Of a stretch of 64,000 bases of DNA, positions 44,272-55,337 are shown one piece after another. The notes under the pieces were generated by a model that saw nothing but the letters and a program-made list of their open reading frames with translations, was not told the origin of the DNA and searched no databases. This stretch comes from Henckelia pumila (taxonomy: Eukaryota > Streptophyta > Magnoliopsida > Lamiales > Gesneriaceae): positions 191,358,664 through 191,422,663 of the forward strand of contig NC_133121.1 in NCBI RefSeq assembly GCF_033568475.1, given 5' to 3'. A program made the translations under genes and the position numbers. The stretch's first letter is position 1. Every line of letters starts with the position of its first letter.

Positions 44272-46480
44272 ATGGAGTCGGGCGCGGGAGAAAGGTCATT
44301 GGAAGATGATTACGAGTCACTCCTTTCGACCACTGACGCTGAGCTTTTGAAGCAAGCCTGGAGGAACGAGAAGGCCTCGCCGGAGATTCTTAAGTTCCAG
44401 GACGCATTGATTCATAGATCTCGTCAGCAGATCCAATTGATGGTAATAGATGTTAATATACGTTTCCGATCAATGCGAGCCTCGGATTTGTCTTTTTCCA
44501 ATTAATTTGCGATGTGGCCGGTTGCTGATGCAAATTTAGCGACAAAGATTGGATTTTATTTATGTGTAGGATTTTCGCATTTACTAGCTGAAGATAGTAT
44601 TTTGGGTTGACATTGAATTTTATATGAGATTTTTCCAATTCGTGATATTACTATATACTGTTCTTTCTTGATAACCGAAGTCATGCTGCTCAGGAACTAT
44701 TGATCTTTTGATTAGAGTTTGGGTAATTGTTGATTTCCCTCAACACCGGTAAACCGATTTCCGTCTTACTTATGTTTTAGGAAGAGACAGTGGGAGAGTT
44801 TAACAAAAATGGTGTTGATTCGCTTACGGTGTCCCTTTACCAGATGGACTTGGACAGGACTATGTTCCTGCTCAGATCTTATCTCCGAACCCGCCTTCAA
44901 AAGGTGATTATGCATCGGGCATTCTGCTTTATTGTCAGATGAAGTTTTAATGTGTTATTCTAGTGTTCGGAGTCTCCTAACTTCTTTTTTTTGTTTTTGT
45001 TTTCGTTTTTGTTTTTGTTTTTGTTTTTGTTTTTGTTTTTGTTTTTGTTCTTGTTCATTTTCTTATTCTTATTTCAACTGTTTCTATTATTTCTCACAAA
45101 TATGAGAAACCTCTATATTCACAGATTTGAAATGAAAGTGCTTGTACATTATTTAGTGGCTGCATGAGATTCTTAATATATTGCTAATGTTGTTCATTTC
45201 TGATCAACTTCTTTTTAGATTGAAAAATCTGTATTTCACATCGAAAAGACCACAGAACTTTTGAATCGACTTTCTAGGCAAGAACTAGAGTTTGCCGAAA
45301 GGTGACCTCTTTTTCGATTTTTAACAAAGTTCTTGCTCGGAAAATTATCATTTTTATAGCTAACATTGCGCACAGGTTTGCTGAAGACCTGAAAGATCAT
45401 CTCCAAAACTCTGTACTCTTAAAATTGCCTAGTCAGTATCAGTCCCACTTGAAGCAATCTTCTGCCTCTGAAGAGGATGACATGGGTGAGCTTCTCACTG
45501 TTATCACAATTTCATTATTTGTTTCTTTCAGGTTTTGTTTTTTAGTTAATCTCTCTCTCTCTCTCTCAAAATTTTAATGTCTGAATTGGGTGCACATTTT
45601 CTCTATTTTATTGTGAAAGAAAAATTAATAACCTCAATTCAACTCTTACTTTATTCTGATGATAGATTATTTTTGTTCTAGTTTTGGGTGTATAAAATTG
45701 TATGCAACTAGCAGTTTGAATCTTACACCTAATTTCTGCAGTCACATACTGAACTTATTCACTTTGCACGTTAAAGGTTCTTCATGGTCCACAAACAATT
45801 GTATTGATTTGTAAAGACCATTCTGAATACTATACGGCATGGTTCCTTGACTAACTTGACTCTGTTATTTTGTAGTTGAAGTACTTTTTGAGTTTTAATG
45901 CGGGTGCAGCATGAGAAAAACTTGTGTTTTGTTTGTTTAGATTGTGATCTATGTTTTTAACTTGAAGAGGAGCTTCAGATAAAAGAATTTCCACGGATTT
46001 TCTGTATCAGCGAAAAAGTTGTCTTAGACCCAATGGCAAATTGCTTATACAGTTTTAGATGAAAGACCAAAATAATTGATTTAGGTCTAGTGCGAAAGAA
46101 GCTATTTATACTAGAAGTTGAGCATTTATATCTTATGTATATTTTTGCCTCTGTTGGTTTGCCAAAGTTTTGATGTGGTAAGTGATGTGGCCAGTTTCTT
46201 TTCCAAATGTAATTTTCAGTTCCAAAGCCAAAGCTGGATACATATGTTGTTTGTAGAAGCAAGAAGTTTTTAGGAGCTGTCCTACTTGACGAGAGGTGAT
46301 TCAATAGTAGCATTTTTGTAATACTTCTAGTTTTTTGTTTTGTGGTTTGCTAATATGTCCAAATGTTTGAAAAACGACAGTGGTGAAGACCCGGTTAACA
46401 TTGAAGCCGATGATTTGTATGCGTTGCCTTATCAGTCTATTAAATCGCTTGTAGAGAGTGGGCAAATAGATCTTGTCTAA
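44272..46480 (+). CDS. SLD5: DNA replication complex GINS protein SLD5
   Basis: SLD5 is one of four GINS subunits. GINS joins MCM2-7 and CDC45 to form the replicative helicase in the nucleus. Six exons with GT-AG borders and matching phases give 220 codons plus stop: 44272-44442, 44781-44903, 45219-45301, 45376-45485, 46220-46295, 46381-46480. The N-terminal A domain has ELLKQAWRNEKASPEIL and QIQLMEETV, then the hallmark YQMDLDRTMFLLRSYLRTRL. The middle helix has ELEFAERFAEDLKDHL. The C-terminal B domain has YVVCRSKKFLGAVLLDE, DDLYALPYQSIK and ends SGQIDLV. As I recall, Arabidopsis SLD5 has about the same length. There are no stops or frame breaks. The ATG is the first in frame and gives the expected N-terminus. 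It is the only intact protein-coding gene found in the window. Confidence 0.95.
44993..45048. repeat. (GTTTTT)n microsatellite in SLD5 intron 2
   Basis: About nine near-perfect hexamer units. A (CT)n run also lies in intron 4 near 45551-45567. Confidence 0.9.
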
Positions 46481-47582
46481 CTTGATAAGGTGTGTGCAAG
46501 CACAGAGTTCTCACTCTGGGTGATTTATGGGTGACGAGTCAACTTCTTGTACCAAATATAATGTATATCAGCTGCGGTTATTGACCAGGACATACTTGGT
46601 CATGTACTTGTTCTCACGGTTTCGTTTCTGTCGGAAACTGGACCATGTTTCCCTTGGTTTTTCTTAATTTTCTTTTTTGAGATTTTGTTATCATGTATTC
46701 TCATGCTATAACATTAACGGGCTCGAACCTCATAGGAAGTAGCTTCATTACTTGTCATACAAAATGGAACATCCCCAAATTTAGCTCAATTAGTAAAGAG
46801 AGTTTTGATTATATCTCAACACAAACATTAATTTGAAAATGTGGATTCTATATTTTTTTCACATTGTTCAATGAAATGATCACGAATTAAGCAAATTTTT
46901 GGTACGAGTAACAATGATGATCGATGGTGACTTCGATTTATGCACATATAAATATAAACAACTTGAAAAAAGAATCCGTTTGAATACCCTTTGGTTTGAG
47001 TGATTGGATTACATTTTTATTAGTGTACATAACATATCGGATGGAAAGAAAAAAGTTATAGATAAATACTATATTGTAATAACGCATGTGGATTGGTACA
47101 AGTGATTAACATAGAGATATATATTGTATTGTGTTTGGCATAATGTATTGGAGGAGAATTTAATTAACTAATTTCCTGAATTACTCTTCCCTATTAATAT
47201 CAAAAAAGGTTATATTTATATTTTCTTGTACAAAAAAAATTATATTTTCTCGAATTACTCATCCACCAAAATTAAAACAGGGCTCCGCAACTACAAGCAT
47301 CCATTAAAACAGGGTTCCGCAACTACAAGCGGATGTAAACAGAAGAATTGGGTATGGTGGCACAAAATTGAATAATCCATGGCTTTTACTATGTAAAAAG
47401 AAATGTCGATGGCTTTCTGAGATCGATGACAAAGTGCAAGATTGCGAATCAAAGACGATAAGATCTGGCTTGAGGATTGTAAATCTCACATCTTTGCACT
47501 TTTTCTTTAGTTGGACAATATATGATGAGATTATTTGTTTCTTGGTAACTTTTTACTGGCTTATATTTTTGGCTAGTTAAAT
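46481..47582 (+). other. 3' flank of SLD5 and intergenic sequence
   Basis: An AATATAAT polyadenylation-like signal lies about 75 bp after the stop. A 32-bp tandem duplication occurs at 47271-47334 (ATTAAAACAGGGCTCCGCAA and a second copy with one change). Nothing else is recognisable. Confidence 0.5.
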
Positions 47583-50410
47583 TGTAGTAATCCGACTTTC
47601 GTTTATTTAATTAAACCGTCTAAGCATATTTAAATGAATAAAACTTGATTAAAGAAAATAAATAGAAAATCGGAGTCAGGACGTCCGGAAATGATCCGAA
47701 GGACCCAAGGGCCCGAGTAGTTCGGAAAATCTAAACCCCAAGCCAAGGGAGTTCGGAAGGTCCGAACCACTTTGGAGGACTAGGGTGCAGTTCGGAAGCA
47801 CCAAGACGTTCAGAAGGTCCGAACGTGAGATCAAAAGCTCTGAACTCCCTCAGGCAAACATGATATGAGTTTCTGATTGGTGATTTGACGCAGGTGAGTT
47901 CGGAAGTTCCAAACCCTCAAATCGGAAGCTCCGAACTTAGTCTGCACAATGAGTTGTCCAATCACTTCACACTTGTTCGGTGAGCACATGATCGGAAGGT
48001 CCGATTTTGCGATCGTATGATCCTAACCATCTCGGAAGGTCAGAATGACAGATAATAGAGGGCCTATGCAGCCATTTGAAATCGCACAAAATCCTTTCTC
48101 CCTCATTTCACTCCATGTTTCTAGGATTTTTAGGCATCGTCTCGAGGGCCGGGCTATATCAAAGCGCTATCGTGGTTGTAGCGAAGTTGTGCCTAGAGTT
48201 TGAGGCCATCGCCATCAGTGGACTGAAGACGGACGTATGTATAATCCGAGATCTCTGATAAGTTTGGAAGTATCTATTAATTTAGTTAAGACTTTTAGAA
48301 TTGTATAAGTGATACAATATACATTTGTTATAGGCTTGGATCCTAGGTTGTTCATCTAGACTTGACCTATAGAGGTACGTAATTATTGACTGAGATATCG
48401 AGTTTACTATGCATTCTTATTTGTTGCATTTTATCTGCCATGATATGCATGTATTTATGTTCATATGTTGTATAATCATGTATCACGTTGAGCCGTATCT
48501 CCTTTGATATAGCCATTTATAACAGGGTCGCTCAGCCCTAGTTGTGGATGTTGGAACATCATGAGTCACAGTGGCCGAAGGTCGGGAGGGTTGTGATACT
48601 TCCAGGACATTTCAGATCCACGTCTGGAATTGCGTGCTAGTGGTAGCGCTAAGTCGCGTCACGCCCAAATTACCCAACTCAATCAGATAACCAAAATACG
48701 TAGTAGTGTAAGTAGGGATCGTTTCCACGATGAAATGTAAATTTAATGTGTTCTAAAATAAAATAAAGGGGATTTTTGAGTTGAAATTAACTAATGAAAA
48801 TTTAAAAACACAACTTAATGAAATTCTTAACAACTACCATGCAAGATTCAATTATAACTCAAGAATTCACTGAGAAACAAGCCTTGGTATCGGTCGACTA
48901 CACCCTTGATATTTATTAATTCAATCATTGATTCTCTAAAAATAATTAGTCCTATCAAATATTCATCATTGAAAATCAAATTCCTGTTTTACCTTAATCT
49001 TAGTTAATTAGACACCGGCGTTCTAGATTAACCCTTACCAATAAATCAACCCGGATTCCAGCGATCTAGATTTAAATTTAAGGTAGCATTTAAACGAGTA
49101 AAACTGATGAACCTAGACAACACAAATACCAACGATTGTATTTAATCTATTCAAAAGTTGTTCCTACGATTTAAAAAATTCAACAGCAGAAAATATTAAA
49201 CGTATTTGCTTCGCAAATTAGTTGATTCAAACAATTACGGATTTGAATTCTAATTTAGTATTAGATTGTATAGTGAAATCCTAAGATGGCCAATCTGAAA
49301 ATCTCACATACAAGCATGAAATAAAACAGATCAACTATTGATACTCAATAAGGATTAAACATTGAAAACTTTGAATCTCATGAATAACAAAATCAAAGGC
49401 TTGTCTTTCTCAACCAAGTTCTAAGGTTTAGCTACAACGATTCATGAAAAATCAAAGAAAAATTAAAAAGAAAGGAAGAAATCTTTAGAAAAGATAGAAC
49501 AATAAACCTAGCCGCCAAGGAAGAACTTCAGAATCTGCTCATTAAAGTCTGAAAAAAGAAATAAAAAAAAGCTAATAAAAGCTAGAGTTCAAAATAAAAG
49601 AGTTTCTAAAATTAAAAATTCTTTCCCGACAGTGACGCTCGCTCGATCGGTAAGATGTGACCGATCGAGCAAGAGCAAAATATAATCCCATTGTCCTTCA
49701 AATATAAGGCGGCCGCTCGATTGGTAGCTTCTTGCAGATCGAGCGGTACAAATTCCCAACCCCTACTGTTTCCAACTTTAGACGGCCGCTCGATCGGTAA
49801 ACTTCAGCAGATCGAGCGGTCACTTTCTTCAAAAATTCTTCAACATTCCTCTTGCTCCATAGTTCCGTCTATGAGTCCGCCAAAATGCGCAACCTACACA
49901 ACAAACCAGGAAACAAATTATGCAGACACAAAATATGAAATACGAACAAAACACATAAATAAAATACATAAACGAATGCAAAACAACAACTAAATGACAT
50001 TAAAATATGCAACAAAAACGTAACTATCAGCTAGTTATCTAGAGGGGCATTTTCGAGTTGGTACTATGCACTCTAGCGCCTCCAGTCTGAGAACGATTTT
50101 TCTTGTCGATCCGGTTACCCAGTTCACGTCATATGCATGCACATATAAGTTTGTATACTCATAATTTTGTACACATCATTAGTGCTAATGTCTTTGTTTT
50201 TCATCTTGGACACCCCATTTCACGGGGCATGCCTCAGGTTGGATGATGAGGGCAGGAGTGGTCCTTGAGACGAGGAGTAGTGCACCCGATGTTCCGAGTT
50301 TAATTCTATTGTTTCATTTGGGTTGTTAATGTTTATCTGTTTACGCTTATATAAATTAGTTTCATTTTTAAGAATCTGATTATTAGGTGATTTCGGAACG
50401 GACCGCTACA
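47583..50410 (+). repeat. 5' LTR of chromovirus C, split by an Athila-type solo LTR
   Basis: It starts TGTAGTAATCCG and ends ACGGACCGCTACA, followed by a primer-binding site. Without the nested 48641-50029 element and one target copy it is about 1.43 kb. GTTCGGAAG/GTCCGAAC motifs cluster at 47672-48040. Confidence 0.75.
48641..50029 (-). repeat. Athila-type solo LTR
   Basis: 1,389 bp, reverse complement of the LTR at 53783-55237: its left end TGGTAGCGCTAAGTCGCGTC mirrors GACTTAGCGCTACCA at 55223-55237, and ACCCAACTCAAATCA-type blocks follow in the same order. The right end is ACTATCA. It is flanked by perfect 5-bp duplications GCTAG (48636-48640 and 50030-50034). It carries three CCGCTCGATCGG-type hairpins (49637-49820). 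Confidence 0.92.
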
Positions 50411-50413
50411 TTC

Positions 50414-50425
50414 ATGATATCAGAG
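50414..50425 (+). other. primer-binding site of chromovirus C
   Basis: TGATATCAGAGC, one change from the initiator-Met type TGGTATCAGAGC, three bases after the LTR end. Confidence 0.75.
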
Positions 50426-50629
50426 CATGAATGAGATTTTTAGGATATAGAACCTTGCTTTCGGTTGATTTTCGTTGTGTCTTGGGAAAGGTGAGATGAT
50501 GAGAGCATCCACGATAGTGTGGGTCGATGGGGTGATGACAAGCGACGTGATTGCCGCATAGCGAATTGACACCATCACCATGAATGTCATCGTCGCTTCG
50601 ATATGCATAGGTTCCTTCAAACGGGACCC

Positions 50630-52194
50630 AAGACAGTGATCGACGGAGAGTCAGCAGAGGTGGTAGAGGATTGGTTGGAGTGCATGGAAGTATGTTTCTA
50701 AGTGTTCCAAAAAACTGAGGAGCAGAGTCTGGAGGTAGTGAATTTTCTCCTGGAGGGCCGTGTTCGCAGATGGTGGAAGTCTATTTCCACTCAACTACTA
50801 TAGGAACGAGGTACGATTACTTGGGCTGATTTCCATGCCGCATTCTTGAAGTTGTATTTTCCTCCTTCTCTAAGCTAGGACAATTATATAGAGCTACTGT
50901 CACTTAAGAAAGGGAACATGTCTATGGACGAGTATCAACAGAAATTCTTTGAGCTCTTACCTTATTGCCCCCATATCCACTTCAGCTCCGAGGCAAAGTG
51001 TGACCATTTTCTTCAGGGCTTGAACCAAGAGATCTTCGACTGGGTGTCAGTCTGTGACAACCTGACGTCCTACGAGGGGTTGGTGAACTGTTGCTGATAG
51101 GTCGAGATCACACTCCAGCGAGGTAGGACTCTGAGCTCTACTCTACATTCTAGTAACTTAGGGCCACATACCAAGTATTTTAAGAAATCTGCTTCTTCTA
51201 TCACTTCTTTTGGGTCGGGGGGAGTTTAACGATTTGGTCAGAAGAAGGGACAGTGAAACCATTGTGATAAAAATCACCCGACCGATAAGTGTCGTTAAGC
51301 TGCCGAAGCTTATTTCCGTTGTGGTAAGATTGGGCATCTCAAGAAGGACTGCCCGCAGACAGGTTGAGTACAACCATCTGGCATTGGTTCCCAGGCTACG
51401 ATGCAGCAAAATCCGTCAACACAGTCAGTGGGAGGATCTATTCGTCAATCTCATGTACCGAACCAAGTGTTTGCACTCCGACATGATCAGGATATGGAGG
51501 GCAATGAGAGAGTCATTGCAAGTACATTTAATTTATGTGGCATACCTGCATTTGTTCTTATTGATATCGGTGCATTTCATTTCTTTATTTCTAACCTATT
51601 TGTTAAGAGTCACCGATTACCATATATCTTCCTAGACATTGTACTTTTTGTTTCCACACCGACAAGGAAGTTAGCTTTGGCTAAGCGCCTTGTGGTGGGG
51701 GTGTTCATTGGAATTTGAGGTTAAATTCATGATTGAGAATCTGATGATATTATCCATGGATGATTTTGATTGTATTTTGGGTATCGACGTAATTACCTTG
51801 TACCGAGCTACGATCGATTTCTATCATATACTTGTGCATTTTCATTCGAAGGGATACAATAGTTGGTTTTTTATGATGAGAAAGCGCGGCCCCCGATGCC
51901 GTTAGTGTCCACCTTGAGAGCCCATCGTGCTTTGGATTCGAGAGGAGGCTACCTCATCTATGCATTTGATATGACCGTTGGTAGTGTGGATATTGAGAAC
52001 AGGCCAGTAGTAAGTGAATTTTCTGATGTATTTTCGGACGAGATTCCTAGTTTTCCTCCAATTAGAGAAGTGGAGTCCGGATTCGAGTTGATTTCAGGTA
52101 CAACACCAATTTCCCAAGCCCCGTATCATCTATATACATCTGAGATGTGGGAGTTAAACAACAAATGCAGGGCCTATTAAAAAAGGGATATATG
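50630..52194 (+). pseudogene. chromovirus C gag, protease and start of RT
   Basis: Multiple stops and shifts. Gag has AEVVEDWLECMEVCF, VVNFLLEGRVRRWWKS, and MDEYQQKFFELLPYCP. A CCHC knuckle reads RCGKIGHLKKDCPQ (about 51322-51360). The protease reads FVLIDIGAFHFFIS (DTGAS in most relatives, so the active site is altered). The RT N-terminus has EFSDVFSDEIPSFPPIREVE and ends in the RT loop at about 52190, exactly where the next LTR starts. Confidence 0.8.
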
Positions 52195-53605
52195 TGTAGT
52201 AACCGAATTCTATTTTACAAGCATAAATGATTAAACATGATTAAGAGATTTTAATATGATTAATCAGACCAAGAAATCGATTCCACGATGTCAGAAATTG
52301 GTCCAAGAGTCAAATTTGACTCGGGTAGTTCGGAAGGTCCGAACATGGACCATAGGGAGATCGGAAGGTCCGAAGAGTTCGGACCAATCATTTCAATTTG
52401 GAAGCTGGGGGAGAGATCGGAACCACCGAATGGGAGATCCGAACTTCCGAAGAGTTAGGCCATGCACACTAGTGACGTGTCGCTAGAGTTTTGACATGCA
52501 ATCCCATGCATGAGATCAGAACATCCGAAGGGTGAGATTGGAGCTTCCGAAGAGGAAAGTTTGGCATGTGGAAGACATGCGAGTTCAGAGCTTCCGAACC
52601 AGGGATCGGAGCTTCCAAACCCTTTCCTATAAATAAGCGACAAAATCCTCAAAATTAGTATGTGTTTGGATGTTTTTGAGTGTCTATCAGAATATATTCT
52701 TAGATAGCCTTATAATCGAGGTCATACATTAGCGAGGTGCTACGAGACTTGTAGCGGAGCTGAGCCTAGATCAGGGCCTTCGACACCAGTGGGCTAATGA
52801 TTGACGTAGGTATATTTCGAGATCCCTATTAGGATTAGAGAGTATCTATTAGCTTAGTTAAGAATTATAGACCAATATTAGTGATATGGTGTTATCATGA
52901 CTTGTAGGCTTGGACTGTATATACTTGTATATATAGGACAGTTGATTGAGGTACGTAAGAACTGACTGAGATATCCAGCGAGTATGCATGCTTATATGTT
53001 TCATATTATGTGCCACATGTTTTACTGCTTTGATATATAATGATGCACATGCATATTCATGTTGAGCCGAGTTTCCTTCGAGATAGCTTTTGTAGTAGGA
53101 TCGCTCAGCCCTGTATTCCTTGTTATTGTCTGACACCAAGAGACATCGTGTTGAAGGATACTGACGCTATGGTGGTCTAGACGAGTGTGTGGATGTACCC
53201 AGCGGAGTTGACCCCATATAGTACTACATACTCATTGGCGCCTAGACTGAGCAGAAATTAAAAACACCAGTATCCAGTCATTTGCATGCATTATACTAGG
53301 TTTGTATACTCATGCTTTACGTTCTGAGCGTAGTCGCTCACGTCCATGTTGTTGTATTTATTGGACACCATATTCGATGGGGCAGGTATGCAGGTGGACT
53401 AGGAGCGAGACCAGTGATTAGTCGGTGATCAGGTCTTGATAGCAAGGGTCGCCAGTGGTTTCTAGATTAATCTTGTAATTGGTATTTTTTTTCTATTCAC
53501 TTTGGATGGTATTATTTTCCGTAGTAGCTCTAATTAAGTTTTATGATTATTATTATTGCATGCGTAAGACTCTGGTAAGTAAGTGATTCGGATAGAGTCA
53601 CTACA
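52195..53605 (+). repeat. 5' LTR of chromovirus D
   Basis: 1,411 bp, from TGTAGTAACCG to GATAGAGTCACTACA, followed by a primer-binding site. Motifs such as TTCGGAAGGTCCGAAC cluster at 52325-52620. It abuts the truncated RT of chromovirus C in the same orientation. Confidence 0.8.
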
Positions 53606-53782
53606 TATATGGTATCAGAGCATGCATTAGTATCTTTGGGACATAGTTGAGGTTGGTGAAATTGTTAGGATTAACAATTGTGGTTTCTTGTATATGAACG
53701 ATTTAGACGATGGTAACAGTTGCGACAAAAATATGTGTTGGAATGAGAATACCCTGAGATATCCCCGTAGTATCTGTTGATG
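53606..53782 (+). other. primer-binding site and leader of chromovirus D
   Basis: TGGTATCAGAGCATGCATTA starts at about 53610, the canonical initiator-Met site. The leader is cut at 53782 by the Athila-type LTR. Confidence 0.75.
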
Positions 53783-55237
53783 TGATGATATTTTCCTATA
53801 TTTATGTATGTTAATTTGTGTGATTATAAGAGTTTGTATTGATTAAATTCATTGTATAGTTACTAATGAATGTTTTTGGTTTGATTTAGGGAAGGAAATG
53901 AGCAAGGAAGAAGGCTTGGATGTTGTTTGCACAAGTAGGAAGAATCATGCGCGTTTGCACTACAAGTAATGCAGATAAGGATTGACAAGCGCATTTGCAC
54001 ATGTTGTTTGCACTACATGATGCACAATTGAAGGTGAATGATGCGCGTTAGTGCTATGGAAGTGCTCAAACCATGCGCTGAAGAAAATATATGATGCGCG
54101 TTTGCGCAACCTGTGTACGCAGAGTTTTTCAAGCAGAAATTATGCCGCTCGATCGGACGACTTCAACCAATCGAGCGGTGACAAGGAATTGGAAAACAGT
54201 AGGATTGGAAAAATATGCTCGCTCAATCCGCAGACTTCAACCGATCAAGCGAGACGGGCTGTTCGGAAAAAAATCTGTAATTTAGGAATTTTTATTTACA
54301 AGGACTCTAGCCTTAATTAAAATATATATCTCGAATTTTAGAGTCTTGAAATTATTCTGAATCAGACTTATACGGCTAGAAGGTAGAGAACTCTCTTGCC
54401 GGCTAGGTTTCTTCTCTCTTTTCTTAGATTAAATTTTTCTTTCATGAATTTTTCTGTAGAATTCATGAATTTTTGTGGCTAATTTTTAGTACTTGGTTGA
54501 GGAAGACGAACCCTTGATTTTTTTATTCATGAGATTTGAATTTTTCATTGTTTAATTCCAAATTGCGTATCAAGAGTTGTTTTGGATTGATTGCCATACT
54601 TGTAAGTGAGATTTTAGGATTGATCACCTTAGGATTTTGTTATACAATTTATTGCTAAATTAGAATTCAAATCCATAATTGTTTGAATCATCTGATTTTT
54701 GAAGCAACTATGATTAATATTTTCCGTTGGTGAATTTTTTAAATCGTAGGAACAACAATTGACTAGATTAAATACAATCGCTGGTATTTGTGTTGTCTAG
54801 ATTCATCAATTTTACACATTTGAATGATGCCGTGGATTTAAATCTGATCGCTGGTATTGGGTTAATTTATGGAGTAAGAGTTAACTTAGAACGCTGGTGT
54901 CTAGTTAACTAAAATTAAGGTGAAACATGAATTAAATTTCCAATAATGAATATTCAATGTGAATTAATTATTTTTATGGAATCGATGATTGAATGAATAA
55001 TTTCAAGGGTGTAGTCGATCGATACCAAGTTTCGTTAGTGTATTGATCTTTCTTATTTTAATTCTTGCATAGTAGTTTATAAAATCCAAAAAAATCTCCT
55101 TTTATTATTTTCAGTATTTTAAGAACACTATTTAAATTTCACTTTCCTCGTGGGAACGATCCCTACTCACACTACTGCATATTTTGTTATCTGATTTGAG
55201 TTGGGTAATTTGGGCATGACACGACTTAGCGCTACCA
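53783..55237 (+). repeat. 5' LTR of an Athila-type element
   Basis: About 1.46 kb from TGATGATATTTTCC to TAGCGCTACCA. The start could also be at 53781. It matches the solo LTR at 48641 in reverse. Two hairpins lie at 54145-54178 and 54218-54252 (CCGCTCGATCGG ... CCAATCGAGCGG). Confidence 0.8.
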
Positions 55238-55242
55238 AATTT

Positions 55243-55260
55243 TGGCGCCTTTGACGGGGA
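55243..55260 (+). other. primer-binding site of the Athila-type element
   Basis: TGGCGCCTTTGACGGGGA, close to the TGGCGCCGTTGCCGGGGA site usual in Athila-like elements. Confidence 0.85.
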
Positions 55261-55337
55261 TCGGTGTTTAATTTATTTGTGTTCTTGTTTTTTCTTTTAT
55301 TTTTTTATTCTTTTCCCAGTGCTTCTCGGGTTTGTTC

